A stretch of 5,367 nucleotides of DNA from Hyphomicrobium_A sp039933175 (lineage in GTDB: Bacteria; Pseudomonadota; Alphaproteobacteria; Rhizobiales; Hyphomicrobiaceae). Positions 1 to 5,367 of the stretch are shown here, piece by piece. The translations under genes and the position numbers were made by a program. Under the pieces are notes generated by a model. That model saw only the letters and a list, made by a program, of their open reading frames with translations, did no database searches and was not told where the DNA came from. Position 1 is the stretch's first letter; each line of letters begins with the position of its first letter. The stretch covers positions 1 to 5,367 of the forward strand of contig JBDTOR010000162.1 of NCBI GenBank assembly GCA_039933175.1, read 5' to 3'.

Positions 1-737
1 TTGACCTTCACCGGGCCGTCGCCGTCGCCGAGCTCGTCCATGATGCGGGCGAGCATCTTGCCGGCATTCTTCTTGTTGCCCTTCGGCTCATCGCTCGTAT
101 CGGTGTCGTCGGCCTTGGCGGTCTCGGTCGCCTCGTCGCTAGTGGTCGTCGGCGCGGCGTCGGCGGTGTCGGATTTGGCCTTGGCCGCCGGCTCGGACTT
201 GTCGGTGTCGGGCTTCGCCTCGTCGAGCTTGATGGCCTCGTCGGCCTTCGCCGTAACGGCCGGCTTGTCGGCAGCTGTAGCAGTGGTTGCAGGAGCGGGC
301 GCCACGGCGGCCGCGCTACCCGAGCCGTTGCACTTCTGCAAATCGGCAGGCGCGCGCTTCCACGTATAGGTCTCGCTCAGCCACTTGGTGCCGGCGTAGC
401 CGACGACCTTCAGCTTGTCGGCTCCGATCGCTGTCAGCTCCACGTCATACTTGGAGCCGCGGTCGGGATCGAAGATCCAGCCGTTGTCCCATTTGTTCTT
501 GCCGACCGATTTGACGTTGCCGATGATCTGCTTGCCGCACTGGTCGGAGTTCTTGGCGTCCTCGACCCAGGCGACGTGCCCGCACAGCTTGCCGTTGCAG
601 TCGGTGATCTCGACGGCGCCGCGCCCCGTGTGATCGATCCACACGCCGGTCGCCGAGTTGTCGGCGTTCGCAGCGCCTGCCGCCGCCATGGCAACGGCGA
701 GCACCGCGCCGTGCAGAGCAAAATGATTGAAACGCAT
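1..737 (-). CDS. DUF2147 domain exported protein with charged low-complexity tail (C-terminus cut by window edge)
   Basis: 245 codons are visible and no stop is reached, so the C-terminus lies outside the window. The ATG at 737 has a strong ribosome site (GGGAGGTG, about 4 bases upstream). Residues 1-25 look like a signal peptide ending GAANA, so the product is probably periplasmic. Residues 28-128 match the DUF2147 pattern: GVWIDHTGRG (31-40), CNGKLCGHVAW (47-57), a later CG (67-68), W83, a DPDRGSKY turn (90-97), KVVGY (110-114) and YTWKR (124-128). Cys47, Cys52 and Cys67 could form disulphides. Residues 137-225 are low-complexity Ala/Thr/Asp/Glu/Lys/Pro sequence, then a more ordered segment (GKMLARIMDELGDGDG, 226-241) begins before the edge. 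DUF2147 proteins are often about 120-150 residues, so this tail is an addition. The molecular function of DUF2147 is not established to my knowledge. The family call is good; any role is unknown. Confidence 0.85.
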   Translation of the reverse strand, partial: MRFNHFALHGAVLAVAMAAAGAANADNSATGVWIDHTGRGAVEITDCNGKLCGHVAWVEDAKNSDQCGKQIIGNVKSVGKNKWDNGWIFDPDRGSKYDVELTAIGADKLKVVGYAGTKWLSETYTWKRAPADLQKCNGSGSAAAVAPAPATTATAADKPAVTAKADEAIKLDEAKPDTDKSEPAAKAKSDTADAAPTTTSDEATETAKADDTDTSDEPKGNKKNAGKMLARIMDELGDGDGPVKV

Positions 738-872
738 GGGGCACCTCCCAAAAGTTGTTGGTCTTGACCTATGAAAATGCGCGCCGCCACGCAAGCGAAC
801 GCTCGTCCTGTGCCCAATCTGCATGGCTCGAGGGAAGTGCGCTGTTCCGCCCGGAACACACGGTGGTGAACG
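738..872. other. 135-bp spacer between two minus-strand exported-protein genes
   Basis: This spacer holds no ORF worth calling. It contains the ribosome site of the leftmost gene, a short AT-rich block (roughly 763-780) where a minus-strand promoter could lie, and a hairpin-forming inverted repeat at 843-858. The best promoter-like pairing I can find on the minus strand (TTGCGT, 17 bases, TAGGTC) is too weak to call. Its length, compared with the 24-bp gap upstream, suggests the leftmost gene may be transcribed separately. Confidence 0.4.
843..858. repeat. Inverted repeat just downstream of the 873-1457 gene
   Basis: TGTTCC and GGAACA are perfect complements around a GCCC loop. The repeat ends 14 bases past the stop codon of the minus-strand gene at 873. 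In that direction it could act as a weak terminator or an mRNA 3'-end hairpin, but no run of T follows, so a classic intrinsic terminator is not supported. A dyad operator for the next gene is the alternative. Confidence 0.35.
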
Positions 873-1457
873 TCAGTTCTTGACGAATACACTCGCGCTG
901 AGCACGGCGGTGGCGCCTGCTTTGTCAGGGGCATAGTAGTGGACGTAGCTGAGCGCAGCGCCCTGCTGGTGTGTCCAGGCGTGCACCTGCGTGGCGCCTT
1001 CTTGCCACGTACTGTCCGCCGCGCGGCCCATGGTGCGCGTCAATTCGCCCAGCAGCGGATCGGGTGTCGCGCTCGGAACGCGCAGCGCGCAAGACGTGTT
1101 CGCCGCGTTCGCGAAGGCCGGCATCTGCTTCTTGAACTCATCATCTGGTTTCGAGCGAGCGGCCGTCAGAATGAACCGCTCGCCATGGTCGTGATAACGC
1201 CAGGCGAGCAGCTTTTCAGCCGGCGACTGCGGCGCGTAAGGCTTCAAGTCGTCGCCGGTGAGCTGGTCGAACTCGCCGAAACCGGCGGCGCGCTCGATGC
1301 CGCCCAGATCGGGGAGCTGCTTCAGGCACAGAAAGCTGAACAGTCCAACCGTGCGTGCCGCGCCCTTTTCCTTCGGGATGGTTTGGGCCGCGGCGCCGAT
1401 GGACGCGAGCGTTGCAACGAGACAGGTAAGAGCGGCGCGAAGGAAAGAGATGCTCAT
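873..1457 (-). CDS. Uncharacterised exported protein, 194 aa
   Basis: I do not recognise the family. The ATG at 1457 is preceded by a ribosome site (CTGGAGAC, 5 bases upstream). Residues 1-24 form a clear Sec-type signal peptide: a short polar start with Arg7, a hydrophobic core, and a likely cleavage after GAAA before QT. The mature protein of about 170 residues has two cysteines, Cys44 in FLCLK and Cys123 in TSCALR, which may pair in the periplasm. There is no lipobox and no further membrane segment. Visible landmarks are GFGEF (59-63), a W86 region rich in His/Asp (WRYHDHGERF, 86-95) and a C-terminal segment with alternating hydrophobic residues (AVLSASVFVKN, 184-194) suggesting a beta strand. 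Its start lies 24 bp after the stop of the DUF2147 gene upstream, so the two are probably co-transcribed. I am confident that it is a real secreted protein. The function is unknown. Confidence 0.8.
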   Translation of the reverse strand: MSISFLRAALTCLVATLASIGAAAQTIPKEKGAARTVGLFSFLCLKQLPDLGGIERAAGFGEFDQLTGDDLKPYAPQSPAEKLLAWRYHDHGERFILTAARSKPDDEFKKQMPAFANAANTSCALRVPSATPDPLLGELTRTMGRAADSTWQEGATQVHAWTHQQGAALSYVHYYAPDKAGATAVLSASVFVKN

Positions 1458-1481
1458 CGTGCGTCTCCAGTGCGCGTTTGC

Positions 1482-2039
1482 TCAGCGCGTGGCGACCGGC
1501 GGCGGCGCTGGCGGCCAGGCTTTCGTGTCCTCGGACCACTTGTTGGCGGCGATCATCTTCGCCTGCTCCTCGCACGACGGCGGCTTGCGCGGCATACGCG
1601 TCCACACCTCGGACGACCCGAAGATCGGCAGCAGCATGTAGCCGGTGACCTTCACCTTGTTGCGGTCCAGCACCTCGGCGTAGCCGGAGAAGCTCATGCC
1701 GTGGTCGGGCACATAGACGTTGCCGTCGGCCCACGTGCCGTCCGGCTGTTTCTTGAAGCCGGTGACGACGACCAGGCCGCAAACGAAGCGGTTCTGCAGT
1801 TTGGGATCGGAGTTGCGGAAATCGCGCAGCGGACCGCGGTCGGGGCCGTGCGGCTTTTTCAGCCAGGCAACGCGTCCGCACCGATCCTTGCCGCAGGGGC
1901 CGAACTGCAGGATGACCTCGCCGTGCGAGTCCATCCAGTAGCCGTCGAGGCTTTCCGCCCGGGCGCCGGCTGCGGTCAGGCAAGCAGCGGCGGCGATGCC
2001 CGCCAGCCAGTAAGCCACAGCCCGCATGTTCGTGTTCAT
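1482..2039 (-). CDS. DUF2147 domain exported protein, 185 aa
   Basis: The reading frame is open upstream to 2246, but the signal peptide fixes the start near 2039: residues 1-28 have a hydrophobic core (AYWLAGIAAAACLTAAG) and an ARA cleavage motif before ES. The ATG at 2039 is preceded by GAGAGGC and further up by GCGGGAT; Met5 (2027) is a possible alternative. DUF2147 landmarks follow in order: LDGYWMDSHGE (31-41), CGKDRCGRVAWL (49-60), FVCGLVVVTGF (85-95), W103 with ADGNVYVPDHG (104-114), VKVTGY (129-134) and SSEVWTRM (142-149). Cys49, Cys54 and Cys87 match cysteine positions of the second DUF2147 protein in this window. A short Pro-rich tail ends the protein. The insert PHGPDRGPLRDFRNSDPK (63-80) is longer than the equivalent in the other copy. 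The product is probably periplasmic; its biochemical role is unknown. It is followed after 24 bp by the 873-1457 gene. Confidence 0.88.
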   Translation of the reverse strand: MNTNMRAVAYWLAGIAAAACLTAAGARAESLDGYWMDSHGEVILQFGPCGKDRCGRVAWLKKPHGPDRGPLRDFRNSDPKLQNRFVCGLVVVTGFKKQPDGTWADGNVYVPDHGMSFSGYAEVLDRNKVKVTGYMLLPIFGSSEVWTRMPRKPPSCEEQAKMIAANKWSEDTKAWPPAPPPVATR

Positions 2040-2133
2040 GCCTCTCGCATCCCGCTTGCCAACACTCGCGCCACCATTTGCACGAAGAAATCGGCGGCGA
2101 CAATCTATCAGGGCCAACACGGCGCTTATGCGG

Positions 2134-3870
2134 CTACTCCTGTGGCTGCGGTGTCTCCGTGCTCTCGCCATCTTGCGGGCCGTCGGTTGCCTCGCCGCTC
2201 TCCGAAGCGTCCGTAGTGTCGGACGAATCCATCTGCGCCGGGGCATTGTCGCCGAATTGACCGGCTATCTTTTCGCCGCCGGCGAGAATGAAAACCACCG
2301 TCACCGCGATGACGAGAATAGACAGCGCCGCCTGCCAGAAGTAGGGCCGGGCGCGCAGTACACCTGCGGTTGAAGTCAGCTCTTTCATCACGATGTAGCC
2401 GCCCATGCCGCGGCGGAACCAGCCCTGCACCTGCCCGTCTTGCCCCAAATGCTTGGGCACGCGCTTCCAGCCGGCGAACAGATCGCCGATGAAGCCCAGC
2501 ATGGAGCGGAAGTCAGCCGTCACCAGCCCGGTCTTGTCCTGGTAGATGACGTCCTCGCCGGCGATGAAGCCCGGATTGGCGCGGCCGATCGCCTTGCCGG
2601 TCAGCTGCGCCGGGCGGCCGACGACGGGAGAGGCGGCAGGATTAGCCATCAGCGCGGCAACCGTCGTCGGCTCAGGCGTTGCCGAGGGATAGCGCAGGCG
2701 CAGCGTGACGAGCACGCCGATCGCTACGGCGGCAGGGACGAGCATCCAGTCGCCGAGCACCGCCGCCAATAAGCCGAGCGCGAACGGGATGGCGAGAATG
2801 CCAAGCTCGCGCCAGAACTGGCTCCACAATGCCCCCTTGTCGAGATGCACGCGCAGCGCCGCGGCCTTGAGGTCGTAATCGGGGAATGGCTGCGCCTTCT
2901 GCTGCGCGATGTCGCCGAGGTGAGAAATGCGCATGCCCGTGAGCGGATGCGTCGAGTTCAGCTCGATCAGCCGCGCCCACGGATTGTGGGCGTCGAACAG
3001 CATCGCCTCGGACGCCCGCTCGGGGCTCTGCAAGCCGCTGCTCTCGGCCTCGAGGCCGGAGTAGCGCGCATTCTTCACGTCGATGACGCCCATGTGCCGC
3101 GTCGACTGCAGCAGACCCTTGGCCTCGTCGGTGTCCTCCACCTGCACGATGCCGTAGGCGATCTTGACCAGCGCCGCGGCGAGGTGGCGCGCCTCGACCT
3201 TCTCGGCGGAGAAGGCGTCGGCGAGATATTCGCGCGTGCGGCTGAGGTAATAGAGGAGGTAGATGCCGATGTAGTACATCACCAGCGCGGCGATGCCGAC
3301 CATCGCCTGTCCCCCCTTGCTCTTGCTGCTGCCGCCGCGGCTCGCGCGCATCGAAGCGGCGTAGACCTGAAAGAGGATCTGCACCAGCGTGCCGGCTGCC
3401 GTCATGACGATGAAGTCGCGGTTGACGATGTGGCCGAGCTCGTGCGCGACGACGGCCCGCTGCTCGTCCTCGTTCAGGAACTCGAAGATTCCCTCGGTAA
3501 CGACGATGCGCGCGTTGGAACGCAGCAGGCCGTAGGTGAAGGCGGTCGGATTGCGGTCGGGGATAAGTCCGAGACGCGGCGCGCTGAACGCGTATTGGCT
3601 GGCCACTTCATGAACCAGTTCATGCACCGCCGGAAAGCGCGACTTGAACTCGGCGTCGTCGAGGAAAACCATCTTGTTGAACCAGCGCAGCGACCAATCG
3701 GTGATCCACGGGCTGATTAACCAGATCACTCCGTTGATGACGATCGTGATGGTGATGGCCAGCCCGAGATTGACGTTGTCGGTAAAGACCAGCGCCGCCA
3801 GAACGACGCCGCACACCATGCCGAGCAGCAAACCGATGGTGACGAACGAGGCAAAGAACAGTCGGGCCAT
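2134..3870 (-). CDS. M48 (HtpX-like) membrane zinc metalloprotease with C-terminal extension, 578 aa
   Basis: This is a membrane-embedded zinc endopeptidase, related to HtpX, which acts in inner-membrane protein quality control. The ATG at 3870 follows a GGGGGA ribosome site. The zinc motif is HELGH at 143-147 (His143, His147 ligands, Glu144 catalytic). The third ligand is probably Glu214 in the SRTREYLADAFSA motif (210-222), and the family's STHP motif is at 306-309. Predicted membrane segments lie near residues 4-29, 36-57, 155-172, 190-209, 355-392 (one or two passes) and 511-530. The first 390 residues cover the protease. HtpX is usually about 290 residues, so the remaining part is an extension: a soluble region (396-508) containing GRPAQLTGKAIGR, GEDVIYQDKTG and GWFRRG, then a last membrane segment, then a Asp/Glu/Ser/Thr-rich tail (541-578). 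An oxidase gene ends 34 bp upstream. The protease call is firm. The substrates and the role of the extension are unknown. Confidence 0.93.
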   Translation of the reverse strand: MARLFFASFVTIGLLLGMVCGVVLAALVFTDNVNLGLAITITIVINGVIWLISPWITDWSLRWFNKMVFLDDAEFKSRFPAVHELVHEVASQYAFSAPRLGLIPDRNPTAFTYGLLRSNARIVVTEGIFEFLNEDEQRAVVAHELGHIVNRDFIVMTAAGTLVQILFQVYAASMRASRGGSSKSKGGQAMVGIAALVMYYIGIYLLYYLSRTREYLADAFSAEKVEARHLAAALVKIAYGIVQVEDTDEAKGLLQSTRHMGVIDVKNARYSGLEAESSGLQSPERASEAMLFDAHNPWARLIELNSTHPLTGMRISHLGDIAQQKAQPFPDYDLKAAALRVHLDKGALWSQFWRELGILAIPFALGLLAAVLGDWMLVPAAVAIGVLVTLRLRYPSATPEPTTVAALMANPAASPVVGRPAQLTGKAIGRANPGFIAGEDVIYQDKTGLVTADFRSMLGFIGDLFAGWKRVPKHLGQDGQVQGWFRRGMGGYIVMKELTSTAGVLRARPYFWQAALSILVIAVTVVFILAGGEKIAGQFGDNAPAQMDSSDTTDASESGEATDGPQDGESTETPQPQE

Positions 3871-3904
3871 ATCAATCCCCCATCACGAAAAATCGGACGC
3901 CAAG

Positions 3905-5038
3905 CTAGGGCTTCGCACGTCCGTCGGCCAGCAGCGCTGCAACGTAGTCACCGATGGCGAGCGAGGATGTGAGCCCGGGGCTCTCCATGCCGTAGAGCGC
4001 AGCGAGACGCGGCACGCCGTGTTGCGCGGGGCCGTGGATGGCGAAATCGGCGACCGGCTCGCCCTCGCGATAGATTTTCGGGCGCACGCCGACGCTATCG
4101 GGATGCAGCGCGCCGGACGGCAGTCCGGGCCAATAGCGACGGATCTCGTTCTCAAAACGCGGCAGGCGCTTGCCGCCCTCGTCGTCGAACACATAGCCGA
4201 CGCTATCGCGCCACTCGATGTCTGGTCCGAAGCGCGCGCGCCCTCCGACATCGAGCGTGAGGTGCACGCCGAGCCAGGCGCCGGTCGGCATCGGGTAGAC
4301 GAGGTGGCGAAACGGCGCGCGTCCGGCAAGCGCATAATAGTGTCCGCGTGCAGGGTAGGTCTCGGGCACGACGTAATCTGGCCGGTAGGTGAGCATGCGG
4401 CCGAGCGTCGTAGCGCCGAGGCCGCCGGCTAGAACCAGGTTGCGCGCGGTCAATGTGCTGCGTTCGCCCCCGCTTAGCGTCTCGATGGCAAAGCCGCCGC
4501 TGCTCGCAGTGATGGCGGCCACGCTTGCGTTGAGCACCACCGCACCGCCGCGCGCGGTCAAGTGCCCCTCGATCGCCTGCATCAGCCCATGACTGTCGAT
4601 GATTCCTGTGGACGGCGACAGGTAGGCGGCAACGCAGCTGACCTCGGGTTCGAGCCCGCGCACATCGGCCGCGCTCAGCCGCTGCAGATCGTTGACGCCG
4701 TTCTTCACCGCGAAGGCAGCGATGCTCTCCAGCTTGGGAAGCTCAGCTTCCTGCGTCGCCACCAGCAACTTGCCGCAGCGTTTGTGCGTGACGCCGTTCT
4801 CAGCGCAGAATCGGTACAGCAGCTGCTTGCCGGCAACGCACAGCGAGGCGCGTAGGCTGCCGGGCGCGTAGTAGATCCCAGCGTGAATGACCTCGGAGTT
4901 GCGCGAGCTCGTTTCGGTGCCGATGCGATCGTGGCGCTCGAGGACGAGAACGCTCTGGCCAGCCAGCGCCAAGGCGCGTCCGATGGCCAGACCGATGACG
5001 CCGGCCCCTACAACGACCGTTTCAACGTCCGCGCTCAC
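3905..5038 (-). CDS. FAD-dependent oxidoreductase, L-2-hydroxyglutarate oxidase (LhgO)-like, 377 aa
   Basis: A flavoprotein of the DAO fold. The likely reaction is FAD-linked oxidation of a 2-hydroxy acid such as L-2-hydroxyglutarate to the 2-oxo acid, with electrons passed to the membrane quinone pool or oxygen. The substrate is inferred from family resemblance. An N-terminal Rossmann motif GAGVIG (11-16) is followed by Glu34 at the end of the second strand, where the FAD ribose binds. SSRNSEVIHAGIYY (44-57) is typical of L2HGDH/LhgO proteins, as are GVHLTLDVGG (257-266), FGPD (270-273), SVGVRPKI (315-322) and GMESPGLTSSLAIGDYV (350-366), the last being the C-terminal flavin-binding strand. 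There is no signal peptide or membrane segment. At 377 residues it is shorter than E. coli LhgO (about 420). The start is GTG at 5038, supported by AGAGGG at 5044-5049. It ends 34 bp before the M48 protease gene, so co-transcription is plausible. Another DAO-family substrate cannot be excluded. Confidence 0.88.
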   Translation of the reverse strand: MSADVETVVVGAGVIGLAIGRALALAGQSVLVLERHDRIGTETSSRNSEVIHAGIYYAPGSLRASLCVAGKQLLYRFCAENGVTHKRCGKLLVATQEAELPKLESIAAFAVKNGVNDLQRLSAADVRGLEPEVSCVAAYLSPSTGIIDSHGLMQAIEGHLTARGGAVVLNASVAAITASSGGFAIETLSGGERSTLTARNLVLAGGLGATTLGRMLTYRPDYVVPETYPARGHYYALAGRAPFRHLVYPMPTGAWLGVHLTLDVGGRARFGPDIEWRDSVGYVFDDEGGKRLPRFENEIRRYWPGLPSGALHPDSVGVRPKIYREGEPVADFAIHGPAQHGVPRLAALYGMESPGLTSSLAIGDYVAALLADGRAKP

Positions 5039-5043
5039 CCTCG

Positions 5044-5049
5044 CCCTCT
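5044..5049 (-). promoter_or_regulatory. Ribosome binding site for the GTG-started oxidoreductase
   Basis: On the minus strand AGAGGG lies 5 bases before GTG at 5038. This supports the non-ATG start, which also places the FAD-binding GAGVIG motif 10 residues from the N-terminus, as expected for the family. Confidence 0.65.
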
Positions 5050-5057
5050 ACGTCAAG

Positions 5058-5084
5058 ATTTTGTTTCAAACCTGTTTTCCACAA
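5058..5084 (-). promoter_or_regulatory. Weak candidate promoter for the oxidoreductase-protease pair
   Basis: On the minus strand TTGTGG (5079-5084) and CAAAAT (5058-5063) are separated by 15 bases, and the -10-like box is 19 bases before the start codon. The spacing is shorter than ideal and both boxes match consensus only partly. It lies in the AT-richest part of the spacer, which is the main support. Confidence 0.22.
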
Positions 5085-5107
5085 GGGAAATACCGCCACC
5101 GCTACGC

Positions 5108-5121
5108 TCGAAATATTTCGA
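5108..5121. promoter_or_regulatory. Perfect 14-bp palindrome in divergent spacer, candidate operator
   Basis: TCGAAATATTTCGA reads identically on both strands. It lies 69 bp from the oxidoreductase start and 67 bp from the start of the small plus-strand gene, almost exactly in the middle of the divergent spacer. Such a site could bind a dimeric regulator controlling both directions. No regulator gene is visible in the window, and the site matches no named operator that I can assign with confidence. Confidence 0.4.
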
Positions 5122-5178
5122 ATCCTTATTAGGGTGCCAGGGCTGCGCACGTCTGATGCCGTGCCCGGTGAAACGCAT

Positions 5179-5184
5179 GGAGGG
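5179..5184 (+). promoter_or_regulatory. Ribosome binding site deciding the start of the small acidic protein
   Basis: GGAGGG lies 4 bases before the ATG at 5189. Two other in-frame ATGs at 5156 and 5177 lack a comparable site, so 5189 is preferred. Confidence 0.65.
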
Positions 5185-5188
5185 TCTC

Positions 5189-5367
5189 ATGGCATTTGTC
5201 ACTGGCGATGTCGTTGCCGTTTCGGGCGACGAGATGCCGTTCAAGGTGATCTTCAAGCAGGGCGAGACGGTCCTGACCGAATGGCTGGTTGAATCCAAAG
5301 AAGATGGGGAGATGCAGATCGTCGAAACCCTCAAGAGCCTCATCGACGACGAGGACGAGGAAGGCGA
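5189..5367 (+). CDS. Small acidic protein, N-terminal 59 residues visible (C-terminus cut by window edge), possibly YodC/DUF2158-like
   Basis: The frame starts at an ATG with a good ribosome site and is still open at the right edge, with two bases of codon 60 visible. It is divergent from all other genes here. There is no signal peptide or membrane segment, so it is probably cytoplasmic. The first part (MAFVTGDVVAVSGDEMPFKV) followed by GETVLTEWLVE (25-35) is laid out like small YodC/DUF2158 proteins, in which a GDVV-x-L-x-SGG start is followed by a V-x-x-x-W strand. However, the conserved GG-P-x-M part is not evident, so the match is weak. Residues 52-58 are almost all acidic (IDDEDEE), suggesting an acidic C-terminal tail. 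Alternative starts at 5156 and 5177 would add 11 or 4 residues. A real gene is likely because start, ribosome site and orientation fit. The function is unknown. Confidence 0.68.
   Translation, partial: MAFVTGDVVAVSGDEMPFKVIFKQGETVLTEWLVESKEDGEMQIVETLKSLIDDEDEEG

Noticed and set aside
1..369. Plus-strand Ser/Ala/Val-rich frame at the left edge
   Set aside because: It is the reverse complement of the low-complexity tail of the DUF2147 protein. The repetitive composition explains the long open frame.
434..934. Minus-strand frame of 166 codons overlapping two exported-protein genes
   Set aside because: It is out of frame with the DUF2147 coding sequence and gives Arg/Thr/Ser-rich sequence with no domain. 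The DUF2147 frame on the same strand has the ribosome site and signal peptide.
2040..2133. Possible promoter or terminator between the protease and the DUF2147 gene
   Set aside because: The 94-bp spacer shows no stable hairpin with a T-run and only weak -35/-10 resemblance (such as TTGTCG with CAAATG on the minus strand), not enough to call.
939..2216. A 425-codon plus-strand open frame opposite two exported-protein genes
   Set aside because: It is antisense to two genes with clear signal peptides and one recognised domain. Its product is Arg/Ala-rich with no motif, as expected of a GC-rich shadow frame.
2040..2246. 69-residue N-terminal extension of the 1482-2039 gene
   Set aside because: It would bury the signal peptide inside the protein, is Arg-rich, and overlaps the protease gene end. 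The start at 2039 fits export and spacing.
2845..3720. A 291-codon plus-strand open frame
   Set aside because: It is fully antisense to the M48 protease core, including the HELGH codons. Its composition (Arg, Val, Ala, Asp, His) and lack of motif fit a shadow.
3644..4432. 262-codon plus-strand frame spanning the protease start and oxidase end
   Set aside because: It crosses two well-supported genes on the opposite strand and their spacer, and carries no recognisable motif.

Overview
The window looks like ordinary chromosomal DNA from a GC-rich alphaproteobacterium, probably Hyphomicrobiales. The basis is the strong G/C bias at third codon positions, closely packed genes, Ala-rich signal peptides, and the family combination (two DUF2147 exported proteins, a large M48 membrane protease, an LhgO-like oxidase). 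Placement below class level is a guess. I see no tRNA, rRNA, CRISPR array, IS element, integrase or other mark of a mobile region.

Layout from right to left, because five of the six genes are on the minus strand. At 5189-5367 a small acidic plus-strand protein begins and runs off the right edge. A 150-bp divergent spacer (5039-5188) with a perfect 14-bp palindrome separates it from the minus-strand genes. These are: an FAD-dependent oxidoreductase of the L-2-hydroxyglutarate oxidase type (3905-5038, GTG start); after 34 bp, a 578-residue M48/HtpX-like membrane zinc protease with a long C-terminal extension (2134-3870); after 94 bp, a DUF2147 exported protein (1482-2039); after 24 bp, an unrecognised 194-residue exported protein (873-1457); and after 135 bp, a second DUF2147 exported protein with a low-complexity charged tail, cut by the left edge (1-737).

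How the genes may work together: the oxidase and the protease are spaced like a two-gene operon. The first DUF2147 gene and the unknown exported gene form another tight pair, with the second DUF2147 gene possibly on its own promoter. The shared theme of the left 3.9 kb is the cell envelope: an inner-membrane protease of the type used in membrane-protein quality control, and three secreted small proteins. A functional link between these blocks is inference from position only. No gene-free stretch exceeds 150 bp. The most useful leads are the protease's C-terminal extension, the exported-protein trio and the divergent palindrome. I found no convincing new multi-gene system.
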